Positions 1 to 9,126 of a stretch of DNA of 64,000 nt are shown piece after piece (position 1 is the stretch's first letter; each line of letters starts with the position of its first letter). Origin of the DNA: Pseudanabaena frigida (GTDB taxonomy: Bacteria > Cyanobacteriota > Cyanobacteriia > Pseudanabaenales > Pseudanabaenaceae); NCBI GenBank assembly GCA_003242085.1, contig QBML01000029.1:1-64000 (forward strand), given 5' to 3'. The notes below the pieces were generated by a model. It had not been told where the DNA came from. It saw only the letters and a list, made by a program, of their open reading frames with translations, and searched no databases. The translations under genes were made by a program, and so were the position numbers.

Positions 1-118
1 ACAATGTAGCGATCGCCTTTCCTTTATTTAATTTTAATCTTGATTTTAATCTTCCTAAGCTAATCAGACGCTAAGATTCAGACGTTAAGATAAAGCCATT
101 ATCTTTGGTTTTATTTCT

Positions 119-622
119 ATGCCATTTTTCAAGCTGTCTTCATTTTTGCGCTTGGCGATCGCAGTTGTTTTGGCGATTGTTTGTTTGGTAACTTCTCCGA
201 CTAATACTCATGCAGAAACCCTATCCTTTAGCCATGCCCAATTAAAAGGACGAGATTTTTCGGGAAGGGAACTAGTGGGATCGGGTTTTGCCAATGCCAA
301 CATGGAGGGTGCTAACTTTGAAAATGCGGATGTACGCGGAGCTGTGTTTAGTGCTTCGATTTTACGAAGAGCTAATCTTAAGGGGGCAAATTTTTCGGGG
401 GGATTGCTCGATCAAGCCGACTTTGCAAAAGCCGATCTGAGCGATGCTTTGTTAGTAGAGACGATTTTGCTACGCAGTACCTTTGATTTTGTGAATATTG
501 ATGGCGCGGATTTTACCGATGCGATTATAGATGGCGGTCAACGAAAATGGCTATGCTCTAAAGCTAAAGGTACAAATTCAAAAACAGGTGTAACTACTAG
601 AGAATCTCTAGAATGCGACTAA
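119..622 (+). CDS. Secreted pentapeptide-repeat protein
   Basis: 167 aa. A hydrophobic N-terminal segment ending THA (residue 32) reads as a Sec signal peptide, so the mature protein should be periplasmic or lumenal. From about residue 40 to 140 the sequence follows the A(D/N)LxX pentapeptide pattern, with units such as ANMEG, ANFEN, ANLKG and ADFAK, which builds a right-handed quadrilateral beta-helix. Two cysteines in the C-terminal tail (146 and 166) could form a disulfide, as in lumenal pentapeptide proteins. The gene stands alone. The family fold is clear but the function is unknown. A second secreted pentapeptide protein lies at 49256-49909. Confidence 0.85.
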   Translation: MPFFKLSSFLRLAIAVVLAIVCLVTSPTNTHAETLSFSHAQLKGRDFSGRELVGSGFANANMEGANFENADVRGAVFSASILRRANLKGANFSGGLLDQADFAKADLSDALLVETILLRSTFDFVNIDGADFTDAIIDGGQRKWLCSKAKGTNSKTGVTTRESLECD

Positions 623-677
623 AAAATTAGTGTCATTATTTTTGGCAATATGGCTAGCGTCAACTGTAACAGGACGT

Positions 678-718
678 AAACCCCAAGAAGGATTGCAGCG
701 CAATCCTTCTTGGGGTTT
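678..718. repeat. Perfect 19-bp hairpin, AAAACCC-family palindrome
   Basis: Arms at 678-696 and 700-718 are perfectly complementary, with loop AGC. The left flank AGGACGTAAACCCC and right flank GGGGTTTTGATTTTGTCC match the conserved ends of the hairpins at 781, 29195 and 32183. It may also terminate the pentapeptide gene upstream. Together with the next hairpin it fills most of the 295-bp gap to mraY. Confidence 0.75.
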
Positions 719-780
719 TGATTTTGTCCCAACATGATTGGCGATCGCTACAGAAACGAAAGAGATAACTGGGATAAATC

Positions 781-835
781 AAAACCCAAATAAATAGAGG
801 CGGCGCTTCGTGCCACCTCTATTTATTTGGGTTTT
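781..835. repeat. Long palindrome, AAAACCC-family
   Basis: Twenty-base arms (781-800 and 816-835) begin AAAACCC and end GGGTTTT. The tip is GGCGGCGCTTCGTGCC. The right flank ATGTCCTAA is the inverted copy of the left flank TTAGGACAT found beside the element at 32183. Confidence 0.75.
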
Positions 836-865
836 ATGTCCTAAGTAAAATGCATTGCTAGATAT

Positions 866-894
866 AAAAAGCCGTCCTAATGAACGGCTTTTTT
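866..894 (-). terminator. Rho-independent terminator of mraY
   Basis: The hairpin AAAGCCGT / ACGGCTTT lies 24 bp past the mraY stop. It is followed on the minus strand by a T run (plus-strand A5 at 866-870). Confidence 0.7.
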
Positions 895-917
895 GAGAAT
901 TAAGATTTAGATCTAGA

Positions 918-2021
918 CTAAGGAAGTTTGCTCATTAAAAGTGCGATCCCCACCAATAAACCACCCGTCAGATAAAAAGCTCTAACAACATGCAATTCAT
1001 GCCAACCACTTAACTCTAAGTGATGATGAAATGGTGCCATTCTAAAAAGACGCTTGCCCATACCCGTTTCATCTTTAGTTGCCTTGTAATAGGAAACCTG
1101 TGCAATTACTGAGATAGATTCCCAGATAAAAATTGCACCAACGATGAGAAAAGCCCAAAGTAAGTTGCCAAGAATTGCGGTAGATGCCAAAGCACCACCT
1201 AGAGCCAGCGATCCCGTGTCCCCCATAAATACCCTCGCAGGATAGCGATTGTGCCAGAGAAAACCTAAATAGCTACCACTGAGACACATACAGAAAATTG
1301 ATAGTTCTTTATTTTGAGGAAATAGCAATAGAGCCATCCCAAATAAAGCGATCGCCCCAGTTCCTCCAGCCAAACCATCCAAACCATCGGTAAGATTGGT
1401 TGCATTACTGCTCCCAAGAAATACAAACAAGGCAAGGGGAAAGAACAGCAGACCAAGAGGAATCACAAAGTGTAGAGGAAGATTAATAGTGGCGAGCTCC
1501 TGCCAGTTTTGGGTTAGAGCTAGCCATCCACAAAAACAAGCCGAAAAAAAGGCTTGAAGAAAAAGTTTGGCGCGAGGAGATAAACCTTTATTTGAATGAC
1601 GGCGCAAAATTTTCCAGTCATCCAACCAGCCAATAAAAGCAAAGGAAATAGTTAACAAGCTACAGGCAACTACTTTGTCATTAAAGCCGGACCATACAAC
1701 TGCTAATAAGATCCCAACAGGTATAATGAATATCCCCCCCATTGTCGGCGTACCTTGTTTTTTGAGGTGAGCTTGTGGCCCATCCTCTCGAATAATCTGA
1801 CCAGCCTTGAGGCGTCGTAAAGCAGGTACAGCGAAAGTTCCAATTAATGCAACGCCTATACTTCCAAGAGTAAAGGGTAGCAAAAGTCTTGAACTTATAT
1901 TGGGATTCAAGAAAAGATCGACACCAACAATTAAACTTATTAAACCAATTGCCAACCCGAGTGCTAGGCTACTTCCCGTTGGAAATTTAGCTTTCCTAAC
2001 TCTTACACCAGTATCAACCAT
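918..2021 (-). CDS. mraY: Phospho-N-acetylmuramoyl-pentapeptide-transferase MraY
   Basis: 367 aa, normal family length. MraY transfers phospho-MurNAc-pentapeptide from UDP to undecaprenyl phosphate to make lipid I, the first membrane step of peptidoglycan synthesis. The protein is polytopic (about ten membrane segments). It carries the family signatures TPTMGGIFI near residue 91, the catalytic Asp cluster NATNLTDGLDGLAGG near 205-219, GDTGSLALGG, and the histidine motif APFHHHLELSGW near 329. It is not in a dcw cluster here: the neighbours are unrelated. Another peptidoglycan lipid gene, murJ, lies at 20258. Confidence 0.97.
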   Translation of the reverse strand: MVDTGVRVRKAKFPTGSSLALGLAIGLISLIVGVDLFLNPNISSRLLLPFTLGSIGVALIGTFAVPALRRLKAGQIIREDGPQAHLKKQGTPTMGGIFIIPVGILLAVVWSGFNDKVVACSLLTISFAFIGWLDDWKILRRHSNKGLSPRAKLFLQAFFSACFCGWLALTQNWQELATINLPLHFVIPLGLLFFPLALFVFLGSSNATNLTDGLDGLAGGTGAIALFGMALLLFPQNKELSIFCMCLSGSYLGFLWHNRYPARVFMGDTGSLALGGALASTAILGNLLWAFLIVGAIFIWESISVIAQVSYYKATKDETGMGKRLFRMAPFHHHLELSGWHELHVVRAFYLTGGLLVGIALLMSKLP

Positions 2022-2232
2022 TGCAAATCCTCACACCCACAGTAATCACCACATTTCCTTAAAACCCAAAACCTTCTTGCAGCTTTGCATCAGATAATAA
2101 AAACTGCCTGAATCTACGCTCTTAGATACCAAATTATGGTCGCATTTGTCTACAGTACAATCATTGAATTTTGCTAATTCGGTGATTTTGCTTTCTTTTA
2201 AATTGTCCCTTAAATTGCCTTTGAAATTGCCG

Positions 2233-3591
2233 ATGACGAGTAAGAACTCTCGACAAATTGCTTTAGAAGCTCTCCGCCTGATCCAGAGACGAAACGCCTA
2301 CGCCGATGTGGCACTTGACTGTACACTCTCGCGTGCGCGTCAGGATAACACAACTCTCGCAGAAAGCGATCGCCGACTAATTACTGAATTAGTTTATGGA
2401 TGTACTCGTCGCCAGAAAACTCTGCAAGCGGTTTTGCAAAACTTCTCACAAAAACCAACTACAAAACTACCGCCAGACTTACTAATAATCTTACAGATTG
2501 GTATCTACCAACTATGTTTTCTCGATCGGATCAAGCCATCGGCGATCGTTCATACCACAGTGGAATTAGTCAAAGAAAATAATTTGGCGGGGTTATCTGG
2601 ATTTGCAAATGGGGTGATGCGATCCATACTCAGAGCCAAAGATAAGGAAGATATTCTCGCGAAGATTACCGATCCTGCCAGCTTTTATAGTTTTCCTGAA
2701 TGGCTGATCGAATTATGGCAAAAAGAGTTTGGTCAAGAAGCGATCGCAAATATTTGCAATTGGTTTAACCAAACACCTCACCTAGATTTGCGAGTAAACC
2801 TTTTGCATACAACACGGGATCGAGTATTAGCTGCTTTTGCCGAAGCGGAGATCGAGGCTCAGCCAATTCCTTATTTACCCGATGGTATCCGCGTGTCGCA
2901 AGGTGCTGGTGATGTCAGCCAATTGCCAAAATTTAAAGAAGGTTGGTGGTCAGTGCAGGATGCAAGCGCTCAGTTAGTTACCTACTTATTAGATCCCCAA
3001 CCTAATGAGATCGTTATTGATGCCTGTGCTGCCCCAGGGGGGAAGACCACACATATTAGCGATCGCCTCAAAAATACTGGCAAAGTTTATGCCTTAGATC
3101 GGCTTGCTAACCGCCTCAAAAAAGTCGAACAAAATACTGCTCGTTTGGGGATCGCTAATGTCCAAACCTTTGAGATTGATGCCCGTGAATTTGATGTGGA
3201 AAAAATAGGGGGGAAATGCGATCGCGTATTGTTAGATGTGCCTTGCTCTGGACTAGGTACATTACATCGTCATGCCGATGCCCGCTGGCGACAAACTCCC
3301 GAAGAACCCTATAAATTAGCGAAAACTCAAGCGGAAATTCTCGATCGTGCGACGCAATGGGTGAAACCTGAAGGTGTAATTGTTTACAGTACTTGTACCC
3401 TGCATCCTGCCGAAAATGAAGAAGTTATCGAGCAGTTTTTAACCAATCATCCCGATTGGCAAATCGTCCCACCAAGTGCCGAAAATCCTGCCGCTCATTT
3501 TGCATGCGATCGGGGTTGGGTCAAAGTCTTGCCTCACGAACACGATATGGATGGCTTCTTTATGGTGAAGCTTCAGAGAATAGATAAATAA
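2233..3591 (+). CDS. rsmB: 16S rRNA (cytosine-967-C5)-methyltransferase RsmB
   Basis: Makes m5C967 in 16S rRNA. The N-terminal part (about residues 5-130) is the NusB-like RNA-binding domain. The C-terminal part is the Rossmann methyltransferase with SAM motif DACAAPGGKTTHIS, motif IV DVPCSGLGTLHRHAD holding one catalytic Cys, and motif VI YSTCTLHPAENE holding the other. The reading frame is open from a TTG at 2146. That extension adds 29 hydrophobic residues unlike the family, so the ATG at 2233 (MTSKNSRQIALEAL) is the better start. Stands alone, divergent from mraY. Confidence 0.95.
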   Translation: MTSKNSRQIALEALRLIQRRNAYADVALDCTLSRARQDNTTLAESDRRLITELVYGCTRRQKTLQAVLQNFSQKPTTKLPPDLLIILQIGIYQLCFLDRIKPSAIVHTTVELVKENNLAGLSGFANGVMRSILRAKDKEDILAKITDPASFYSFPEWLIELWQKEFGQEAIANICNWFNQTPHLDLRVNLLHTTRDRVLAAFAEAEIEAQPIPYLPDGIRVSQGAGDVSQLPKFKEGWWSVQDASAQLVTYLLDPQPNEIVIDACAAPGGKTTHISDRLKNTGKVYALDRLANRLKKVEQNTARLGIANVQTFEIDAREFDVEKIGGKCDRVLLDVPCSGLGTLHRHADARWRQTPEEPYKLAKTQAEILDRATQWVKPEGVIVYSTCTLHPAENEEVIEQFLTNHPDWQIVPPSAENPAAHFACDRGWVKVLPHEHDMDGFFMVKLQRIDK

Positions 3592-3698
3592 ACGAAGCGC
3601 CGCCTTTATTTATTAAGTATATAAACACAGAAATGAAAAAGTATGGTGTGACGCTCTCATTTTTTGGTTATGGCTACATATAAAAATATTTGCTAACA

Positions 3699-3752
3699 CT
3701 TTCGAGAAGCAGCTTAAGTGCGCTATAATTGCAAACCTATGCCTATAGGTTT
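3699..3752 (+). promoter_or_regulatory. Candidate rps1 promoter and 5' leader hairpin
   Basis: TATAAT at 3724-3729 is a good -10. A -35 is not convincing. Just after the expected start site lies AAACCTAT-GCCT-ATAGGTTT (3733-3752), a perfect 8-bp hairpin at the head of a ~130-nt leader before rps1. A leader hairpin could serve in S1 autoregulation; that is inference. Confidence 0.35.
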
Positions 3753-3879
3753 TACTAAAAATATTAACGACATAAATAGGCGTAGGATGTAAACCGCAAC
3801 AAGCTGTAATAGCTACTGCTCTTACATTTCTGGGAGGAAACCAGATAAATTCAAAACAGGAACAAGGAAAAATTTAGTT

Positions 3880-4914
3880 ATGATCAATCGGGCAAAAACT
3901 GCTACTACGACCAATGTCGGCTTCACGCATGAAGATTTTGCGAAGCTTTTAGATAAGTATGACTATCACTTCAGTCCTGGCGACATCGTTGCAGGTACGG
4001 TATTCAGCATTGAGCCAAGAGGCGCACTTATTGACATTGGCGCAAAAACAGCAGCATACATCCCGATTCAGGAGATGTCGATCAACCGTGTCGATCAGCC
4101 TGAAGAAGTTTTGCAGAACAATGAAACCCGTGAGTTTTTCATTCTCGCTGACGAAAACGAAGAAGGGCAACTAACTCTTTCGATTCGTCGCATCGAGTAC
4201 ATGAGAGCATGGGAGCGCGTCCGTCAGTTGCAAGCAGAAGACGCAACTGTGCGATCGCTTATTTTTGCTACCAACCGTGGTGGTGCTCTGGTCAGAATTG
4301 AAGGACTACGCGGATTTATCCCTGGTTCACACATTAGTACTCGTAAGCCTAAGGAAGAATTGGTTGGCGAAGAATTGCCACTCAAGTTCTTGGAAGTTGA
4401 TGAAGACCGCAACCGTCTCGTCCTCAGCCATCGCCGTGCCCTCGTCGAGCGCAAGATGAACAAGCTCGAAGTTGGCGAAGTCGTGATCGGTGTCGTCCGT
4501 GGTATCAAGCCTTACGGTGCATTTATCGATATCGGCGGTGTCAGTGGTCTACTTCACATCTCCGAAATCTCCCACGAACATATCGAAACTCCTCACAATG
4601 TCTTCAATGTCAATGACGAAGTGAAGGTAATGATCATCGATCTTGATGCTGAGCGTGGACGGATTTCACTCTCGACCAAGCAGCTCGAAGCTGAACCAGG
4701 TGACATGGTGCGCGATCCGCAGCTTGTTTACTCTAAGGCTGAAGAGATGGCTGCCAAGTATCGCGAACAACTCAATGCAGCTCCTGCGGTTATGGAAATC
4801 CCTGTAGCAGCAGTTGAAGAGGAAGATTATGAAGTTCCTGATGCAATGGAAGAACCTGAAATTCCTGAAGAAGTTATTCCTGAAGCCGTAGAAGAAACTA
4901 CTGCTGAAGTTTAA
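3880..4914 (+). CDS. rps1: 30S ribosomal protein S1
   Basis: 344 aa with three S1 RNA-binding domains (about residues 32-103, 121-187 and 203-272), the short cyanobacterial/plastid form rather than the six-domain E. coli form. The first repeat begins GDIVAGTVFSIEPRGALIDIG and the third GEVVIGVVRGIKPYGAFIDIG. The C-terminal ~60 residues are a Glu/Pro/Val-rich acidic tail. S1 helps mRNA bind the 30S subunit. Preceded by GGGAGGA and a ~130-nt leader, and followed by a strong terminator, so it is a single-gene unit. Confidence 0.96.
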   Translation: MINRAKTATTTNVGFTHEDFAKLLDKYDYHFSPGDIVAGTVFSIEPRGALIDIGAKTAAYIPIQEMSINRVDQPEEVLQNNETREFFILADENEEGQLTLSIRRIEYMRAWERVRQLQAEDATVRSLIFATNRGGALVRIEGLRGFIPGSHISTRKPKEELVGEELPLKFLEVDEDRNRLVLSHRRALVERKMNKLEVGEVVIGVVRGIKPYGAFIDIGGVSGLLHISEISHEHIETPHNVFNVNDEVKVMIIDLDAERGRISLSTKQLEAEPGDMVRDPQLVYSKAEEMAAKYREQLNAAPAVMEIPVAAVEEEDYEVPDAMEEPEIPEEVIPEAVEETTAEV

Positions 4915-4920
4915 ATAAAT

Positions 4921-4961
4921 AACAAAAAAGAGGCAGTGCAAAGCACTGTCTCTTTTTTGTT
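4921..4961 (+). terminator. Terminator of rps1
   Basis: Perfect hairpin with 19-bp arms from AACAAAAAAGAGGCAGTGC to its complement (one mismatch) around loop AAA, ending in a T run. It lies 6 bp after the rps1 stop and just before the riboswitch. Confidence 0.85.
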
Positions 4962-4978
4962 ATAAACTAGAAGCTATA

Positions 4979-5100
4979 TGAAAGGGAGTAGCTAATTACC
5001 TTTAAGGTAATTCCACTTGAGTCAACATACTGTCTAACCGACTGGTTCAAGTGACAAGTTTTATTTAGATCCTTCTAAAAGCTTGGCAGCGAGACTTTCA
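4979..5100 (+). promoter_or_regulatory. yybP-ykoY-type Mn2+ riboswitch
   Basis: The closing stem TGAAAG (4979-4984) pairs with CTTTCA (5095-5100). Inside are the conserved loop strings of the yybP-ykoY class: AAAGGGAGTAGC at the 5' side, GTCAACATACTG in the middle and GCAGCGAGACTTTC at the 3' side. This class senses Mn2+ and in other bacteria commonly precedes UPF0016/GDT1 and TerC exporters, which fits the gene downstream. A small hairpin (TCACA/TGTGA, about 5107-5121) follows, without a T run, so control may be translational. Confidence 0.85.
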
Positions 5101-5194
5101 CTGAGTTCACACCTGATGTGAGCTTGGTGAGGTCTTGCGTATCTCTTCAAGCTCATTCTCAGGACTTTTCAAAAACCTGAAGGAGTTTGCCAGA

Positions 5195-5857
5195 GTGCTA
5201 ACAGCTTTTACAGCAAGTTTATTATTGATTACTATTTCAGAATTAGGCGATAAAACTTTTTTTATCGCGGTGATTCTGGCTATGCGTCATCCGCGCCGTA
5301 TCGTGTTTTCGGCAGTGTTGGCTGCTCTCGCGGTGATGACTATTCTTTCGGTTTTGTTAGGTCAAACTTTAGCGCTATTTCCTAAAATCTATATTCACTA
5401 TGGCGAAATAGCCTTATTTCTGCTCTTTGGCATAAAGTTAATTTATGATGCTTCCAAAATGTCGGCTAAATCGGAAGATGCGGTAGTTCAAGAAGCTAAA
5501 GAAGCTGTAGAGACTCAAGATTCACCTAATTACATTACTAAATTGCCAATTTTCGGTCAGTTTTTGGGTGAGATTTTATCTCGCTTTCTTTGGTTAGGCG
5601 TATGGACGCAGGCATTTGTGATGACCTTTATTGGCGAATGGGGCGATCGCACTCAAATTAGCACGATCGCCTTAGCCGCAGCCTATAATCCAGTTTTTGT
5701 AACCCTCGGTGCGATTTTAGGGCATGGCATTTGCACGGCGATCGCTGTAATTGGTGGTCGTTTGATCGCAGGCAGAATTTCTGAGAGAGTAATTACTGCG
5801 AGCGGCGGAGTCCTGTTTATCATTTTTGGCGTAACTGCTTATTTTCAAGGAGTCTAG
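5195..5857 (+). CDS. TMEM165/GDT1 (UPF0016) family Mn2+ exporter
   Basis: Two copies of the family signature E-x-G-D-(K/R)-(T/S), ELGDKTF near the N-terminus and EWGDRTQ in the second half, sit in two three-helix blocks separated by a charged loop. Cyanobacterial members (Mnx) export Mn2+ from the cytoplasm. The frame is open from a TTG at 5135, but GTG 5195 has AAGGAG 9 nt upstream and gives the usual family start (MLTAFTASLLL). The extra 20 residues would also overlap leader RNA. Control by the upstream Mn2+ riboswitch is expected. Confidence 0.9.
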   Translation: MLTAFTASLLLITISELGDKTFFIAVILAMRHPRRIVFSAVLAALAVMTILSVLLGQTLALFPKIYIHYGEIALFLLFGIKLIYDASKMSAKSEDAVVQEAKEAVETQDSPNYITKLPIFGQFLGEILSRFLWLGVWTQAFVMTFIGEWGDRTQISTIALAAAYNPVFVTLGAILGHGICTAIAVIGGRLIAGRISERVITASGGVLFIIFGVTAYFQGV

Positions 5858-5971
5858 ATTTGAAAAAGTGGAATGGGGAACTTTAGGTTCCTCTCTACTT
5901 TGGTTGTGCCAGTTGCAATAACTGTAAGGCTTATGCTTAAAGTAGATATATGTAAGTGGGTTCGATAAAGT

Positions 5972-6772
5972 TTGAAAAAGCGTTTAGATGTTTTATTGGT
6001 TGACTTGCAGCTTGCACCGTCGCGGGAGCAGGCTCAAAAGTTTATTCGGGCTGGTTGGGTGCAGGTCAATCAGCAGGTGATTGATAAGGTCGGCATGGAG
6101 GTTAAGGAGGATGCGGCGATTTTGGTGAAGCAGCAATCGCCTTTTGTGTCGCGTGGGGGTGAGAAATTGGCGGGAGCTTTAGCTAAGTTTGGGATGAATT
6201 TACGCGATCGCACTTGTTTCGATGGCGGCATCTCGACTGGTGGTTTTACGGACTGTATGCTGAAGCAGGGAGCCGCTAAAGTTTACGGAATTGATGTGGG
6301 CTATGGTCAGGTGGCTTGGGAAATTCGTAGTGATGAGCGGGTGGTGTTGCGAGAGCGCACTAATCTAAGACATCTTACACCCGAAGATTTGTATGCTGAT
6401 GGCGACATCGTTCCTGATTTTGCGGTTTTGGATTTATCGTTTATTTCACTGACGAAGATTCTGCCTTCGCTCTGGAATTTGTTGCGATCGCCCCGTGAGA
6501 CTTTATTGTTAGTGAAGCCGCAATTTGAGGCTGGTAAGGGACAAGTCGGCAAAAATGGCATTGTGCGCGAACCAAAAATTAGAGCAGAGGCGATCGCCAA
6601 TGTGTTAGCTACTGCTCAAACTTTAGGTTGGCAGTTTCAAGGTTTAACACCTTCGCCGATTCAAGGTCGTACTGGTAATTATGAGTATTGGCTATGGCTA
6701 AGTGAACAACCTTCAGAAATAACTGTACCTAGTTTTGAGGATATTCTGGAAATTTCCAAAGGCTTAAATTAG
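5972..6772 (+). CDS. tlyA: TlyA-family rRNA 2'-O-methyltransferase (hemolysin A type)
   Basis: 266 aa. An N-terminal S4 RNA-binding domain (residues 1-62, KKRLDVLLVDLQLAPSREQA) is joined to an FtsJ-type Rossmann methyltransferase with FDGGISTGGFTDCML as the SAM motif, the DLSFISLTKILPSL segment and a C-terminal GNYEYWLWL. In actinobacteria TlyA makes 2'-O-methylcytidines in 16S/23S rRNA; the family is named hemolysin for historical reasons. The start is TTG; no ATG or GTG in the right place would keep the S4 domain. Its 3' end overlaps the convergent DUF2358 gene by 4 bp. Confidence 0.92.
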   Translation: MKKRLDVLLVDLQLAPSREQAQKFIRAGWVQVNQQVIDKVGMEVKEDAAILVKQQSPFVSRGGEKLAGALAKFGMNLRDRTCFDGGISTGGFTDCMLKQGAAKVYGIDVGYGQVAWEIRSDERVVLRERTNLRHLTPEDLYADGDIVPDFAVLDLSFISLTKILPSLWNLLRSPRETLLLVKPQFEAGKGQVGKNGIVREPKIRAEAIANVLATAQTLGWQFQGLTPSPIQGRTGNYEYWLWLSEQPSEITVPSFEDILEISKGLN

Positions 6773-7182
6773 AAGACAAAGTGCTGTTTAATAACATCAA
6801 ATTTGGTGCATTCCCAATAATCAACATGGGAAATAATTAATTCGCGATCGCCTTCGCCATTATTCAAATTATCAGCAAAATTATTAACAGTTAAATCACT
6901 CCAACCAGTGACACTAATCCGAGGCTTCCAAGGTAAAGGAGCATCCCAACTCATTGTCCAACGCGCTTTAACGAGATTTTCGGTACGGGAAATATCATGA
7001 AGTTCGAGCTTGAGATTTTTAAACCAAAAGGTAATAAAGCCGATCATTTTTTGATATTGCTTAATCCCACGAAAGTTATAGACAGGATCTTTAAAATAGA
7101 CATCTTCGCTATAAATGCTATAGGTTTGTGCTTCAGGAAATTTCGCGTAATCCGCCTTAATGATGTCGAGAATATTGGTCAT
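6769..7182 (-). CDS. DUF2358 family protein (NTF2-like fold)
   Basis: 137 aa. The sequence TYSIYSEDVYFKDPVYNFRGIKQYQ near residue 20 is characteristic of the DUF2358 proteins of cyanobacteria and plastids, which are predicted to have a small SnoaL/NTF2-like fold. Probably soluble and cytoplasmic. No catalytic residues can be named and the function is unknown. Convergent with tlyA. Confidence 0.75.
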   Translation of the reverse strand: MTNILDIIKADYAKFPEAQTYSIYSEDVYFKDPVYNFRGIKQYQKMIGFITFWFKNLKLELHDISRTENLVKARWTMSWDAPLPWKPRISVTGWSDLTVNNFADNLNNGEGDRELIISHVDYWECTKFDVIKQHFVF

Positions 7183-7239
7183 GGTGGCGATCGCCTTTTA
7201 AAAATAAGTAAGCTTAGCTTTGGTGAAAATAGGATGAAT

Positions 7240-8460
7240 CTATATTTTATAGCGCCAAGCTCGAATTGCTAAATCTACAAACCATCCTAATTTATCGGTT
7301 TCTTGAGTTTGAAATTCTTGCCACCAGCCTTGAGGATTTTTAGCAACTAATTCTGGATACAGCTCTTCAAAAACAGATCGGTTATTGTAAGCAAAACTTA
7401 GCTGTGCAAAATATCCTTTACCCGTACACCATTTGGGCATACAGTCTCTACCATGAATCAATCTGTTTTTTTCAAAGTTAGCGGATAAGTTTTCTCTCTC
7501 TTTTGAACTTATGCCACGAGTCGAACTTAATGCTATATATTGAACGACACTTTCAAGTTTAAACAGATCTTCTAATTCAGAAAAAATAATCTCAAATCTC
7601 TTAGGTTTTACAGGATTGCCTGTTGAAGAGTTGAAATCCATACCAGTATGTTTACTGGGGAGATACAAGAAGAAAGAAGTTTGTTTACCTGAAATACAAA
7701 TCTCAGCTAGATTTTTGCTACCTTCTCTATTACTTGTGGCATAAAAAACACGAGTACCTAAAGAATTAACAATTTCTTTTACTTTAGGCTGAGCTAAAAA
7801 GAGTTTTCGTAAGTTCCAAAAATCCTCTCTATTTTTGTCAAAGATATTGTATGTTAAAGCTGCTAGGTTTGGTACTGTTTCACGCATTTTACTCCATTTT
7901 GGAACAGACTCAGAGGCAAGCTCATTAGACAAGCCAGCTATAGAGTATGGAATTACATGGTTTTGTTCTGCAATCTGAAAAGTTTTTGATTCAACTAGAA
8001 AATTAAATTTCAGTAGTTTGATATTCTCTTCAAACTTACAAGCTTCTTTATCTACAAGACTATCTTCATTAAAAGAAGGGGCGATCGCAATTAACTCAAC
8101 TGGAAGTGAATAATCTATTTGATCTGAGAATGGATGCTCAGTAATAATTAGTTTTCTATACCTGACTAATTGCTAGATAATACTTCGATCTTCTTCATTT
8201 TTTAATTCCAGAATAACTGCTTGATGAGTATGTTTATGGCGACACAGTAAATCGTAGCGATTTGTCTTTAATCGAAATTGACGTTGCAGTAACTCTAAAT
8301 CAGGGAAAAGTTCATCAAAGTGATTTTCAATATAAATCTCTAAATCTTCCTCTGATTGAAACCTCAGAGCGTTAGCTGTATATGCAATTCTAGGGATTTT
8401 GTCAGAAACTCCCCCCTGACCAAAATACTTAGGTGTTATAGATTTTTTCCGAGGAGCCAT
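7240..8460 (-). pseudogene. PD-(D/E)xK nuclease-like gene interrupted by one in-frame TAG
   Basis: The minus-strand frame is open from ATG 8458-8460 to the stop at 7240 except for a single TAG at 8173-8175 (codon 96). Reading through gives about 406 codons. The N-terminal part (RYDLLCRHK...HQAVILELKNEEDRSII) resembles the core of NucS/RecB-like nucleases, Asp then ELK. After the TAG the sequence continues QLVRYRKL, and related nucleases often have a QL.RY element here, so TAG probably replaces CAG (Gln). The 230-residue C-terminal part is not recognised. The rest of the frame is undamaged, so the lesion is recent or the codon is sometimes read. Two products (95 aa, and 230 aa from a TTG at 7932) would otherwise result. 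Confidence 0.7.
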
Positions 8461-8630
8461 ATCAACTCATAATTAGGCTTAAAGTTGCAATTGAGAGACT
8501 ATATTATAAATAAAGTCAAAATCCTATATATATTCACTTGTATCATAGATTATCATCATTATTTGCTGTAAATCATATTAAATCCCAATTGTAATGATAA
8601 CCTTGGGACTGTTTATTTGAGGAGAATCCC

Positions 8631-9095
8631 ATGTGGGCTAATGCGATCGCTGCCTATCTACATTATTTGAGCTTAGGACTTATTTTTGCCAGCTTATCAA
8701 CGGAATTATTTACGCTCAAACAAGACTTAACCAATAAAGAAGGATGGCGAGTTCTCATTGCTGATAGTGTGTATGGGCTAGCAGGTATCACCGCCTTAAC
8801 AACAGGAATTTTAAGGGTTTTATATTTCGAGAAAGGGGCTGACTATTACACCCATCAACCAGTTTTCTGGATGAAAATATCCGTATTTATTGTGGTTGGT
8901 TTGTTATCGCTATATCCCACCTTTTCCTTCTTAATGTGGATTAAAAATCTCCGTGCCGAAAAGCCCCCTGAAGTTAGTCCAGAAAAAATCAAAATCCTCA
9001 GAACCATCGTTCATATAGAACTGGTTGGTTTTAGTGTAATTCCACTTCTAGCCTCGATGATGTCAAGAGGTATTGGCGCAAACTGGTTCCATTAA
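8631..9095 (+). CDS. DUF2214 family membrane protein
   Basis: 154 aa with four membrane helices. It starts MWANAIAAYLHYLSLG, as is usual for DUF2214, and contains YGLAGITALTTGILRVLYFEKG and a PTFSFLMWIK segment. The function of the family is not known. A good GAGGAGA ribosome site lies 7 nt before the ATG. Single-gene unit closed by the terminator shared with arsR. Confidence 0.8.
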   Translation: MWANAIAAYLHYLSLGLIFASLSTELFTLKQDLTNKEGWRVLIADSVYGLAGITALTTGILRVLYFEKGADYYTHQPVFWMKISVFIVVGLLSLYPTFSFLMWIKNLRAEKPPEVSPEKIKILRTIVHIELVGFSVIPLLASMMSRGIGANWFH

Positions 9096-9097
9096 TC

Positions 9098-9126
9098 AAA
9101 AAAGCGTCGCTCAGCGACGCTTTTTT
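9098..9126. terminator. Bidirectional terminator between DUF2214 gene and arsR
   Basis: Perfect hairpin AAAAAAGCGTCGC-TCA-GCGACGCTTTTTT, with A and T runs on both sides. It serves both convergent genes. Confidence 0.85.

Noticed and set aside
1807-2097. 96-codon plus-strand ORF over the mraY start
   Set aside because: Antisense shadow of mraY. The mraY frame has strong family motifs and this one has none.
5946-5975. Possible tRNA T-arm (GGGTTCGAT) before tlyA
   Set aside because: No matching stem, anticodon arm or acceptor stem could be placed around it.
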